Of a DNA stretch of 64,000 nucleotides, positions 55,860-64,000 are shown piece after piece. Both the position numbers and the translations under genes were made by a program. The DNA comes from Anaerobiospirillum sp. NML120448 (lineage in GTDB: Bacteria > Pseudomonadota > Gammaproteobacteria > Enterobacterales > Succinivibrionaceae). The stretch spans positions 20,436 through 84,435 of the forward strand of contig NZ_JALKIM010000011.1 in assembly GCF_023050945.1 (NCBI RefSeq), given 5' to 3'. Each line of letters starts with the position of its first letter. Position 1 is the stretch's first letter. The notes beneath the pieces were generated by a model. It ran no database searches and was not told the origin of the DNA. It was given only the letters and a program-made list of their open reading frames with translations.

Positions 55860-57566
55860 ATGTTTAATCAAAATGCCCAGCATCAGTGCCAATCTAAGAC
55901 TAAATCCAAGGCCAAGGCTAAAGCCAAATCTAAATCTCGAGCTAAAGCCCTAGCTGTAGCCTATGTACAAGCTCAACAACAAGCCAACACTAAGGCTATA
56001 GTTAAAGTAAAAGGCCATACCCAAGGCCAAGGCCATAACAGCATGGCCCATAGCCCTAATAGCAGATTAAATTATGGCAAAGACTCCACCGTCCTTACTA
56101 ATCCTCCTGCTAGCGCCTGTCCTCACAGTGACTACAGCCTAGCAAGCACTATTGCTCTCAACAGTCTTAACGCCAGCACTAGCACCAGTGCTAGTGCCAG
56201 TGCGATTACCTGCGCACTTAGCAGCGCACCAGCAAGTGCTGGTACCTACGCAAGTGCCAGTAGTTGCGCAAGATCCAGTGCTATTAGCAAAGACAGCGAT
56301 AGCGATAGCTCCCACTGTTGCGCAGCTAAGGAGGCTACCGATCCTATAGTGCTAAATGAGCCCTTTAAGCAGAACAGCTCTTTTTTACGCTATCTAATGG
56401 AGTTGTTAGAAGACGATAAAGGCTCTTTATGCCTTACTCAATCTTTAGACCACCATGGAGTGGATAAGACAGAGGCTTATCACAAAGCCCTGTTTAATAG
56501 CACTATTGAGCCAAGCCTTGAGCAAGGCCTTGAGCCATGTCTTGCGCACAGCCTTGAGAAAGCTACTGCTACTTATCAACTTGATTACCAGTTTTCAGGT
56601 GACACTATGACCAATGTAAATGCCCACCCTTTTAAACACTACTTACTATTTGCGCTTAGCATACTAACTTGCATTTTTGTTATGTTCCAAAGCATTAGAG
56701 CAGCTATGGCTGATGATGCCCTGGATGATCTTATTGCCGTTAGTGGCAGTAATTACCAGCTTAGCGCTGAGGATAAAAAAGTATTGGATGCCTTAAGCAA
56801 GGCTAATAGTCATAAAGGCGCTAAAGGTAAAGTAAGCCGAGCACAAGTTAGTGATGCTACCAGTGTACGCTTTGTTTATGGCGCTTCTCGACCTAATTTA
56901 GTGTGCTCTTTACTCCATGTTTGTGATATTGCCTTAGAGCCTAATGAAACTGTGGTCGATTTAAAGGTAGGAGATAGCACCCGCTGGATTATTGAGCGCA
57001 CTGCTAGTGGCTCTGCCCAAGGCATGATAGAACATATCATAGTAAAGCCTACTGATATTGGCTTGCAATCAAACTTGCGTATTTACACTGATAAGCGCAC
57101 CTATTACCTTGATTTAAGCTCTAGTGATAAGGAGTTTATGCCTCAAATTTCCTTTATCTATCCAGAGCAGGCTTTACAAAACTTTGCTCAGATTAAATCT
57201 GACCTCATGAATAAATTAAAAACACGCACTATCGCTACTAATAGCGATCAAGATCCCGTGCTAATTGATAACTTGGACTTTAGCTATCGCTATAGTGGTG
57301 ATGAGAGCTTGTATCCTATCCGTACCTTTAATGATGGCAAGAAAACTTACCTGCAAATGCCACCCAAGCTTATGAATAGTACTTTACCTGCTCTAGTAGT
57401 AGTTAATGGCACTCACTTATTTAGTGAAGACGATATAGCAGTCACTAACTATCGCATCAAAGACAACAAATTTATTATTGATGGTCTTCCAGAACACATT
57501 CGCCTGATGTCAGGAAATCAAGATAATGGCGTAGCCAAGAGTGCTGACATTATCCACCAATCATAA
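55860..57566 (+). CDS. trbG: TrbG (VirB9 type), with an unusual 249-codon N-terminal extension or an internal start
   Basis: The C-terminal part is a TrbG/VirB9 outer-membrane-complex protein: SVRFVYGASRPNLVCSLLHV, VVDLKVGDSTRWIIE, HIIVKPTDIGLQSNLRIYTD and the C-terminal β-domain. A signal peptide (HYLLFALSILTCIFVMFQSI, ending AAMA-DD) begins 250 codons into the open frame, directly after ATG 56607, which has AGGTGA five bases upstream. Starting there gives 320 residues, close to the 297 of RP4 TrbG. The upstream part, 55860-56606, has its own AGGAG and encodes a Lys/Ala/Ser-rich, Cys-containing sequence. A signal peptide cannot work from the middle of a protein, so I favour 56607 as the functional TrbG start. 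Confidence 0.82.
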   Translation: MFNQNAQHQCQSKTKSKAKAKAKSKSRAKALAVAYVQAQQQANTKAIVKVKGHTQGQGHNSMAHSPNSRLNYGKDSTVLTNPPASACPHSDYSLASTIALNSLNASTSTSASASAITCALSSAPASAGTYASASSCARSSAISKDSDSDSSHCCAAKEATDPIVLNEPFKQNSSFLRYLMELLEDDKGSLCLTQSLDHHGVDKTEAYHKALFNSTIEPSLEQGLEPCLAHSLEKATATYQLDYQFSGDTMTNVNAHPFKHYLLFALSILTCIFVMFQSIRAAMADDALDDLIAVSGSNYQLSAEDKKVLDALSKANSHKGAKGKVSRAQVSDATSVRFVYGASRPNLVCSLLHVCDIALEPNETVVDLKVGDSTRWIIERTASGSAQGMIEHIIVKPTDIGLQSNLRIYTDKRTYYLDLSSSDKEFMPQISFIYPEQALQNFAQIKSDLMNKLKTRTIATNSDQDPVLIDNLDFSYRYSGDESLYPIRTFNDGKKTYLQMPPKLMNSTLPALVVVNGTHLFSEDDIAVTNYRIKDNKFIIDGLPEHIRLMSGNQDNGVAKSADIIHQS

Positions 57567-58101
57567 TTTCCAAGGCTTTACTTTACGTTATCGACCTATC
57601 ACTCCTAAATCACTTAAAAGAACATGCTTGGTAGCTGCTAACCAGCCTTAGCTCAGCTTTGCTTAGCTTAGCTTAGCTTAGCTCAGCACAGCACAGCACA
57701 GCTCTGATTTACTTAGCTTAGCTTTGCTCTGCGCAACACCACCCCAATAGCAAGCTCCACTTATAGCCATGCTTTAGCTTTGGTATTAGGCCTAGCCTCG
57801 CTTATTGAGGAGAGGACAGCTACGCCCAAAATTTAAGCTTCTAAGCAACGGTTAAGCTACTGTTAGGCCACGGTTAAACAGCAGCGCCCCATGCCTATTA
57901 GGCTTTACTAGCCTGATGACTGGGCGTTAGCAGCGCTGCGCTCGCTTAACGCTGCTACGGCTTAGTTTGCCAAGATTGATGATTGGTAGATAGGTTTGAG
58001 TAGAACATTGTTATTTAAAGCATAAGCAACTTTGCAAGCTTTTGCGCCCGCCCTACTAGCTTTAAAGGCTATTAGGCTCCTTTGCATAACAAGGCACGAT
58101 T
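57567..58101. other. Spacer between trbG and trbH
   Basis: 535 bases without a gene. It has a TTAGC/CAGCA pentamer run near 57660-57710 and a GGTTAAGCTACTGTTAGGCC-type repeat near 57850-57885. Confidence 0.55.
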
Positions 58102-59577
58102 ATGAAAACATTAGAACATTTTTCCCACCATCAAGAGCATATGTCTGCCAAGACTAGTTGCCTTAAAGCAACCGTTCTATCTTTGGCCGTCTCCAGCTCT
58201 TTACTGACAGGATGTCAGCTTAATACTGAGGCTCTTTCTAATTTAGTGGTTTTTGATAAAGAAGTGTCTCAGCAAGAAATCGCTGCTAAAAAGCAGGTGT
58301 TATACCATGCTTATGAGCAAATAGTACCTGTACTAAATAGCTACTACCCTATCAATAGCACCACTTATGGCCTGATTAAAGCTGAAAAAGCCAACACTTT
58401 AACTGCCCTTAGTCATGAGGTATTAGCCAATACCTTAACTGAGCAAGGTCTAGCTTTATGTCAAGTAGCAGAAAACTGCCCAAATCATACTGTTTATCTT
58501 GAAAACAAGGTTTTTAAAGAGCCATCCTTACATACCATGCTCGTAAGCCTCTCCACTCCTGATTTAAAGCTTACCAAGCTCTTTGACGAGCAGGGGCAGC
58601 CTGTCAGCACCATGGCTATCAACACTGTCTTAAGCCCTATCGCTCCCCCATCAACCTTAGCACGCCGCACCCAATCTACACGCATTACCCATGAGCCATC
58701 AGCTATCACTAAAACAGCCAGCTCTCAAAACAATGCCCCAACTCCCAATACCAAAGCCACCACTGTAGCTAAAACCAAGGCCAAGGCCAATAGCAAGGCC
58801 CAAGGCCAATCACTCGCTAAAACAGCCTCAGTGGCTAAAGCAGCCGTCCCAGTCTCAGCCGCAGCTGCAACACCAGCAGAAGCTTCTGCAACAGCCGCCG
58901 CAGCTCCTACCGCAGCAGCAAAGCAGTCACTCAAAATAGTCTCAGACACTGCCACTTCTCCAAGCAGCAAAGTTAGCTCTCTAAAGAAAGCTCCTGCTCT
59001 AACTGCTACTCATATGAGCTCCACCTCTAATATGGTGGCTAAACAACAAACTGATGCTAAAAACGTTATGAACTCTTTAGCATTAGAGCATTCAGCACCA
59101 ATGCCAAGCCCTCTTAAGAGTAATAGTAATAGTATTGGCCTGACTAAAGATGCAACTGTAGCCTCACAATCATCAGCCATGCTATCTAACCATGCCCTTG
59201 CCAGTAACAGCAATAACCCTAAGGCAAGTTTAAGCGCCCGCACCAGCGCTAGCCCTAGCTTAAATACTAAGTCCATTAAGGATGATGTTCAGAGTCTCCC
59301 AGAGGGGCTTCATAGCAACAATCATGAGCTATTACAAAAGAGCAACAACCAGGAAAGGGCACACAATGAAACTGCCAGCTCAGAGCATAAAGCCAATCAA
59401 AGTAGACGGGTTTATAAATTTGATATCCCTAGTCAAGTAATGCAACGAACCTTAAGCACAGATCCTAAGAGTACTAATACCAGCACAGCTTTAGTACGCA
59501 AACATTCGGTATTTATCTTTGATCCTAATATGTCTTTAGCTCAAGTAAACAACGATTTAGAGTCACATCAGCCTTAA
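58102..59577 (+). CDS. trbH: TrbH-like lipoprotein with large Ala/Ser-rich insert
   Basis: The 491-residue lipoprotein has a signal peptide ending in the lipobox LLTGC (Cys38). Its position between trbG and trbI is that of trbH in RP4. The first ~170 residues are globular (NTLTEQGLALCQVAENCPNH). The rest is Ala, Ser, Thr and Asn-rich (KAKANSKAQGQSLAKTASVA; AAAATPAEASATAAAAPTAA), ending in a short conserved-looking tail (HSVFIFDPNMSLAQVNNDLE). RP4 TrbH is about 160 residues, so most of this length is expansion. AAGG lies before ATG 58102; ATG 58141 is an alternative. The assignment rests mainly on lipobox plus gene order. Confidence 0.65.
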   Translation: MKTLEHFSHHQEHMSAKTSCLKATVLSLAVSSSLLTGCQLNTEALSNLVVFDKEVSQQEIAAKKQVLYHAYEQIVPVLNSYYPINSTTYGLIKAEKANTLTALSHEVLANTLTEQGLALCQVAENCPNHTVYLENKVFKEPSLHTMLVSLSTPDLKLTKLFDEQGQPVSTMAINTVLSPIAPPSTLARRTQSTRITHEPSAITKTASSQNNAPTPNTKATTVAKTKAKANSKAQGQSLAKTASVAKAAVPVSAAAATPAEASATAAAAPTAAAKQSLKIVSDTATSPSSKVSSLKKAPALTATHMSSTSNMVAKQQTDAKNVMNSLALEHSAPMPSPLKSNSNSIGLTKDATVASQSSAMLSNHALASNSNNPKASLSARTSASPSLNTKSIKDDVQSLPEGLHSNNHELLQKSNNQERAHNETASSEHKANQSRRVYKFDIPSQVMQRTLSTDPKSTNTSTALVRKHSVFIFDPNMSLAQVNNDLESHQP

Positions 59578-59589
59578 AAGGAGACTATC

Positions 59590-60954
59590 ATGCAACAGCT
59601 TAATCAATATGTGCGTATTGGTCATGTTACCAAAGCACCTCTAGTCATACTATTACTAGGCATGTTAGCTATAGTGATTTTAGCCATCTATATTGCTAAT
59701 ACCCATGCTCAGGAGCATGATGGACTTGCTGATGGCTCTGATGACAGTACTTTAAAGCTTCCATCTCAGGCTAATATTGTTAGTTATTTAGAGAAGAAGG
59801 CTCAAGAAAACATAACTGCTATGGAAGATAGTGGCCGCAATAAATCTGATAAGTACTATCTTGATATGTATGACTCCCAATACAATGTTCAAGAGCCTAA
59901 AACTGAGGACTTGAGTGTAACAGCCCCAAATGCAGAACCAACCTGGGAGCCTCAAATCTTTACTCCCCCATCACCTAAAGAGCAGCTACAGGCAAATATT
60001 GCCACCGCTCGAGCACAAGCCCTATTACAAGCTCTAAGTGCCCAAGCATCAGTTGCTAATACCAATAACTCAAGCTTAAAACACCCATCTGCCGAGGGCC
60101 TTGATAGTAACAGTAGCAACAGCAACAGCAACAGCAACAGCAATTTTGCTAATAATAGCCTTGCTCAAAATTATGTTAATGATGCTGCCTCTAAGTTAGC
60201 CCAATTACAAAAAGTAAATGGTTATCAAGCCTACGCAGCAAACGGCAATGGCAATGGCCTTATTTCAGCAAACTCACGCATTGAGCCTCACCAAACTCTT
60301 AATGCCTATCAATCCTTAGTAAATCACGACACTACTATGGTAGGTAAAGTTGAAGAAGTGCTCTCTCCATATTTAGTACGCCAAGGCGCAGTGATCCCTT
60401 GTACTTTACTTACAGGCATCAACTCAGACTTACCTGGCTTAGTACAAGCTCAGGTTAGCCAAGATGTTTATGATTCCCCTAATGGTCGTCATATCTTAAT
60501 TCCTAAGGGTAGCAAGGTAGTAGGTCAATATGCCTCTGCTCCTATGATGGGACAAGAGCGCTTAATGATGGCCTTTAATCGTGTCATTTTCCCTGATGGT
60601 AAGGCTATGGATTTAGGAGCTATGGTTGGCTCTGGTTTAGATGGCTATTCTGGCTTTAGCGCTGATGTCGACAATCATTTTATGAGAATGATAGGTAATG
60701 CCATTTTACTAGGCGGTGTTACTGCTGGTATCTCTCTGAGTGTTGATGATAAGCGAGATGATGACGGCGATTTAACTATTAATGGAGCACTTAGCCAAAG
60801 CCTAGGCCAAAGTATAGGACGTGTACTAACCAATGTTATTGAACGCAATATGAATATGGCTCCTACCCTAAAAGTAAAGCCAGGTTTTTCCTTTAACGTC
60901 ACCTTGGTTAAGGACATTTACTTTTCACAACCCTATACGACCTCAAATCACTAA
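59590..60954 (+). CDS. trbI: Conjugative transfer protein TrbI (VirB10 type)
   Basis: The 454-residue protein has one N-terminal membrane segment (APLVILLLGMLAIVILAIYI), a long linker, and the conserved VirB10 C-terminal domain: IPCTLLTGINSDLPGLVQAQ, LIPKGSKVVGQYA, RLMMAFNRVIFPDGKAMDLG and HFMRMIGNAILLGGV. It spans the envelope and contacts TrbG. The linker includes an Asn-Ser repeat (SNSSNSNSNSNSN) encoded by AACAGC tandem units at about 60106-60141. GGAG lies before ATG 59590. Confidence 0.94.
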   Translation: MQQLNQYVRIGHVTKAPLVILLLGMLAIVILAIYIANTHAQEHDGLADGSDDSTLKLPSQANIVSYLEKKAQENITAMEDSGRNKSDKYYLDMYDSQYNVQEPKTEDLSVTAPNAEPTWEPQIFTPPSPKEQLQANIATARAQALLQALSAQASVANTNNSSLKHPSAEGLDSNSSNSNSNSNSNFANNSLAQNYVNDAASKLAQLQKVNGYQAYAANGNGNGLISANSRIEPHQTLNAYQSLVNHDTTMVGKVEEVLSPYLVRQGAVIPCTLLTGINSDLPGLVQAQVSQDVYDSPNGRHILIPKGSKVVGQYASAPMMGQERLMMAFNRVIFPDGKAMDLGAMVGSGLDGYSGFSADVDNHFMRMIGNAILLGGVTAGISLSVDDKRDDDGDLTINGALSQSLGQSIGRVLTNVIERNMNMAPTLKVKPGFSFNVTLVKDIYFSQPYTTSNH

Positions 60955-61431
60955 CATATAACGCCCGCTCCCAGAGCCCTCGCCCTAGCCCATAAGGCAA
61001 AACACAGGGCCAGAGCCAGAGCTCAGGGCCAGTTCGCAAAGCACAGTGAAATAGGCAAAGGGCAAAGAGCCAAATAAATGACAAACTAACAACCGCTACC
61101 TGCAGCCCAAAAAGCTACAGCCTCCTTTCATGAGCCCATCACAGCTCATATCAACGCTAGCTCTATCAAGGTAACTTTAGCTAGCAAAGTGGAGGCAAGC
61201 TCTAGCAAAGACACTGTTTGTCCTTACTCAGGGCCACCATGCCTTAACAAGAAAGGAAAGAACAGGACAAAAACAAGTAAAGCCAAGATAGCTGCTTGCT
61301 TTTCTAAGCTTAGTTGACTGTAGCTTAGAGCCTAATTTGGCTTTACCTTGCCTTGCCTTTAGTTAGCAAAGCATGGCCCTTGGTATAGAGCTCTGCACAG
61401 GGATTGATGAGAAGAAATTTAGGATGTAATC
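60955..61431. other. Spacer between trbI and trbJ
   Basis: 477 bases without a gene. Contains CAGAGCC and GGGCCAG words near 60970-61040 and a CTTTACCTTGCCTTGCC run near 61340. Confidence 0.5.
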
Positions 61432-62235
61432 ATGATGTTTAATTGTAAATTTAGGCTAAGAGTATTCTTATTTAAGCTCGCCTTGGGTGTTTCTTTGTTT
61501 ACACCCTTTAACTCTTATGCCAACTTACCTGTAATAGACGGTGCCTCCTTAGCAGAAAGCATTACTCAAAAGATTATTGCTATTGAGCAATGGGCTAGGG
61601 ATAACATTAATCAAGCTAAACAAATTGAAGAGCTTTTTGAGGGCAACAACATCTTAACTGATACGCAAAAGCTTATGGATGAAAACTTTGCTATGCAATT
61701 TAAGCATAGCTGGTCTCAAGTATCAGACTTGCAAAATCAATCTCTTGCCTTGCTCTATGCCTCTAAAGCTGTATGGGAAGAGTTTGGTAATGCTCAGCAC
61801 TACTATGCTTCCTTTCAAAAAGCACAAGCTTGGGAACATTGCCTACATGGTCGTCACTGTGATTTAGCTAAGACCATGAAAAATCTTGATGAGAGCTCTA
61901 TTAGTCAATCGATGCAAGCTTATAAAAATGCCGAAGCTATGAATCGCAAACTTAGTGAGCAAATTACTGCGCTGCAAAGCCTAGTATCAGAGAGCCAAAA
62001 CAATAAAAGTCAGGCAGGAACTTTAGATGCACTCTCGAAAATCAATGGAGCAGTAGCCTCTTCCATGATTGACCTTAATGGACAACTAGCTGTTATTACC
62101 AAGTTACAAAGCCATGCTCAGGCCAAACAAAGTAATGAGCAATTAGCTTTTGATAGTTATTTTAAAGAAATCACTTCTTACAAAAATACTCAAATAACTA
62201 CTTTGCCTAACAAAATACCTAAAACTCAACAATAA
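61432..62235 (+). CDS. trbJ: Conjugative transfer protein TrbJ (VirB5 type)
   Basis: The 267-residue protein has a signal peptide (FLFKLALGVSLFTPFNSYA, cut before NLPV) followed by a helical protein. The segment AESITQKIIAIEQWARDNIN is typical of TrbJ/VirB5, which forms the pilus tip. The rest is coiled-coil-like. It is followed 33 bases later by the VirB6 homologue. Confidence 0.85.
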   Translation: MMFNCKFRLRVFLFKLALGVSLFTPFNSYANLPVIDGASLAESITQKIIAIEQWARDNINQAKQIEELFEGNNILTDTQKLMDENFAMQFKHSWSQVSDLQNQSLALLYASKAVWEEFGNAQHYYASFQKAQAWEHCLHGRHCDLAKTMKNLDESSISQSMQAYKNAEAMNRKLSEQITALQSLVSESQNNKSQAGTLDALSKINGAVASSMIDLNGQLAVITKLQSHAQAKQSNEQLAFDSYFKEITSYKNTQITTLPNKIPKTQQ

Positions 62236-62268
62236 GACTCAGGTTAGAAAGTTGAGGAGAAATATTCT

Positions 62269-63228
62269 ATGTTGAATTTTTTGAGGCTCGATGGTGCTCT
62301 TGAGTACCAAGACAGCATTTATCAAACCTTAAGTGATGTTGGGGCTGTACTGAGAAGAGCCAAAATTAGCCAATTGTTTTTAGCAATTGCATTACTTACT
62401 TGGAGCTTTAATAGCTACGCTGCCAACGGTCAAGGATTTGAGATGAACTTAGCTCAAATTCTACGTGCTTTTGAGGCTGAAATACTGGCTATGAAGCGCT
62501 CTATTTACATCTTTTCTAAAAACTTAATCTTCTATCTGGGAGTTTTGGCTATTGCCTGTAGAGGTATTTATTTAATCTTACAGCAAGGAACACTTTTTAC
62601 CTTTGCCGTTGAGTTTGTCAAACTTATCTTCTTATTCGGCTTAATACGATTCTTTTTACTCAATGGCTATGATTTTGCCACTGACATAATTAATTCTTTG
62701 CTGTCTTTATTCAATGGAAACTCTTTAGGCAATATGACTACTACTCAGACGCTTAACGAGTTCTTTGAGTTTGTTGCAGACTTTGCTCAAACCCTATCCC
62801 CTAACAATGCCATCTTTTTTGCTATCTTTATGGTGCTCATGTATGTCGCAATTTGCTTTTTATTTATTCTTTATATCGTTCGTTATCTATCAGTACTCTT
62901 TATCTTGGTGTTCGGTTCCATTTCCATAGTCTTTGCAGTGTTCAGACAAACACGTTTTATTGTGTTTAACTTCGTTAGTTTGGCTCTAGGCTGTGCCCTA
63001 AAGTTTGTAGCCTTATGCTTCATTATTCGTGTAGGTGAAAAAATCGTCAGCTCTTTGATTACCAGCATGCGCATGGATATCATTACTGGCCTAACTTTAA
63101 GTTTGCAAGACGCTGGTTTTGTCCTCCTAGTCCTCTTCTTAGTCTGCGCTGCCGCATTCTACCTGCCCATGCTACTCTCTAGGATCTGCATGCCAGTTCT
63201 AACAACTCCATCCCCAATCAGGATCTAA
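62269..63228 (+). CDS. trbL: Conjugative transfer protein TrbL (VirB6 type), short form
   Basis: The 319-residue polytopic protein has about six hydrophobic segments (for example LIFYLGVLAIACRGIYLILQ and AIFFAIFMVLMYVAICFLFI) and a final AAAFYLPMLLSRICMPVL. VirB6/TrbL proteins form part of the inner-membrane channel. RP4 TrbL has over 500 residues with a long hydrophilic tail; that tail is absent here. TrbK, which lies between trbJ and trbL in RP4, is also absent. GAGGAG lies before ATG 62269. Confidence 0.85.
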   Translation: MLNFLRLDGALEYQDSIYQTLSDVGAVLRRAKISQLFLAIALLTWSFNSYAANGQGFEMNLAQILRAFEAEILAMKRSIYIFSKNLIFYLGVLAIACRGIYLILQQGTLFTFAVEFVKLIFLFGLIRFFLLNGYDFATDIINSLLSLFNGNSLGNMTTTQTLNEFFEFVADFAQTLSPNNAIFFAIFMVLMYVAICFLFILYIVRYLSVLFILVFGSISIVFAVFRQTRFIVFNFVSLALGCALKFVALCFIIRVGEKIVSSLITSMRMDIITGLTLSLQDAGFVLLVLFLVCAAAFYLPMLLSRICMPVLTTPSPIRI

Positions 63229-63265
63229 CAGAAGCCCTCTACCCAAACAACCCAACCATTATCCT

Positions 63266-63300
63266 AAAGCTATGGCAATACCCTGCCATAGCTTTAATTT
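63266..63300 (+). terminator. Terminator of the trb cluster
   Basis: AAAGCTATGGCA (63266-63277) and TGCCATAGCTTT (63284-63295) form a perfect 12-bp stem, followed by AATTT. Confidence 0.75.
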
Positions 63301-63322
63301 AGCCATGGCTTTAGCCTTAACC

Positions 63323-63362
63323 TTGGCTTTGGCTTTGGCTTTGGCTTTGGCTTTAGCTTTGC
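63323..63362. repeat. GGCTTT hexanucleotide repeat
   Basis: About six tandem GGCTTT/AGCTTT units follow the trbL terminator. Non-coding. Confidence 0.8.
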
Positions 63363-63397
63363 CACCTCCAATGTTTATCCCACTGAGCTCTGTCTAG

Positions 63398-63598
63398 CAA
63401 AACCAATTTGAGCAGACCTGCGGCAAAAACTAGTTAATAAAGTCAAAAATCTCTTTAATGCCTTCAAAGAATAAGTATTGCCTTAGCTACATAACTAAGT
63501 CTATTGCCTAAATTGAGCTTATATTGCCTTTTTGAAAGTTCACTGTGTATACCAAAACCAATTTGAGCAGCCCAGCGGCAAAACTAGTTAATAAAGTC
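63398..63598. repeat. Pair of ~46-bp direct repeats
   Basis: CAAAACCAATTTGAGCAG...GCGGCAAAA(A)CTAGTTAATAAAGTC occurs at 63398-63444 and again at 63553-63598, 155 bases apart, with two or three differences. They lie between the conjugation cluster and a flagellin gene fragment. Confidence 0.8.
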
Positions 63599-63832
63599 CA
63601 AATTATCATTAAGAAATAAAAACAACAGTACTGCTTAACAGCTCATTACATTATAAAGAAAACATGATAAATATGGCATTTAGAGCTGTATCACATCATA
63701 TCAATATCAGTTTTGGCACAGTCGTTGCTTTAACTCTTTTAACAAAAGACCCAGCAGGATCTTTATTTTTACTATCCTTTTCTACTGATGGATTGTTTGC
63801 AGTAGAACTAATTATAAAGAGAGATTATTACT

Positions 63833-63880
63833 ATGGCTTTATATGTAAACACCAACGTTAGCTCCATTAATGCCATATAG
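63833..63880 (+). pseudogene. Flagellin N-terminal stub
   Basis: ATG 63833 (AGAGAG upstream) encodes MALYVNTNVSSINAI and then TAG at 63878-63880. MAL-x-VNTNVSS-x-NA is the nearly invariant start of flagellins. The frame does not continue: after the stop I find no flagellin D0/D1 sequence in the remaining 120 bases. This is a gene cut off after 15 codons. Confidence 0.75.
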
Positions 63881-64000
63881 ACGGACAAAGTTACGAAACG
63901 TCCATGCTACGCCAACTTTTATTGATTAACTCAAAAAAAGTTGAGTAATGCAAACTACACTATTTTAATGCTATATAGCCTGCATAGTGATCTGCATCAC
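63881..64000. other. Right edge of window, no gene
   Basis: Contains CAACTTTT (63913-63920) complementary to AAAAGTTG (63936-63943), a short hairpin. No coding signal can be seen before the window ends. Confidence 0.4.

Noticed and set aside
63664..63861. Plus-strand open frame of 65 codons
   Set aside because: No ribosome-binding site; it runs over the flagellin leader and start in a different frame.
1..64000. tRNA, rRNA genes and insertion sequences
   Set aside because: I looked for cloverleaf arms, conserved rRNA words and transposase-like proteins with terminal inverted repeats on both strands and saw none.

Overview
The window looks like chromosome of an AT-rich gammaproteobacterium. 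The α-xylosidase is close to enterobacterial YicI over its whole length. Other markers are an MdaB-type reductase, a bacterial α2-macroglobulin and a flagellin start at the far right. A gut-dwelling, fibre-degrading relative such as the Succinivibrionaceae is an inference from gene content, not something the sequence proves. Long gene-free stretches with low-complexity or repetitive DNA are a general feature.

Left part (1-11 kb): the 5' portion of an α2-macroglobulin gene (minus strand), a 3.5-kb gene-free stretch with a 145-bp tandem repeat, two orphan extracellular solute-binding proteins (the second has lost its start), and a tandem pair of SAM methyltransferases with the MethyTransf_Reg architecture. 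At 11.3-14.9 kb lies a two-gene Gabija-type anti-phage module: an OLD-family ATPase/TOPRIM nuclease and a UvrD-like helicase, overlapping by 16 bp.

Xyloside region (15.4-35.7 kb): two GH31 enzymes (one is yicI), a GH43 β-xylosidase, a GH120 β-xylosidase and a GPH-family sugar symporter. Together they would import and trim xylo-oligosaccharides and α-xylosides. Four copies of a palindrome of form TGTG(C/T)NCG(A/T)GCACA lie upstream of yicI, upstream of the symporter (two) and upstream of the second GH31 gene. This suggests one LacI-type regulator, not encoded here, controls the set. A cytidylate kinase-like gene, mdaB and a decayed prophage patch (26.3-30.4 kb, with a HELAH zincin-like protein) are interspersed.

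Restriction island (35.8-45.9 kb): a type I restriction-modification system (hsdR, hsdM) reads leftwards into a half-length hsdS. Next to it are a complete hsdS on the other strand, a tyrosine recombinase and another half hsdS. Four copies of a 15-bp site in alternating orientation sit exactly at the half-gene junctions, so the locus should invert and shuffle target specificity. The island is bounded by direct repeats of a short-chain dehydrogenase gene: a full copy on the right, and on the left only the 3' third to half, diverged at DNA level. A stand-alone DNA methyltransferase follows.

Right part (48.6-64 kb): a conjugation (mating-pair-formation) cluster colinear with RP4 trbB-C-D-E-F-G-H-I-J-L. 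Several proteins (TrbE, F, G, H, I) carry large low-complexity Gln/Ala/Ser/Asn expansions, and wide gaps separate genes that are usually tightly packed. No relaxase or coupling protein is visible. The window ends with a flagellin N-terminus that stops after 15 codons.
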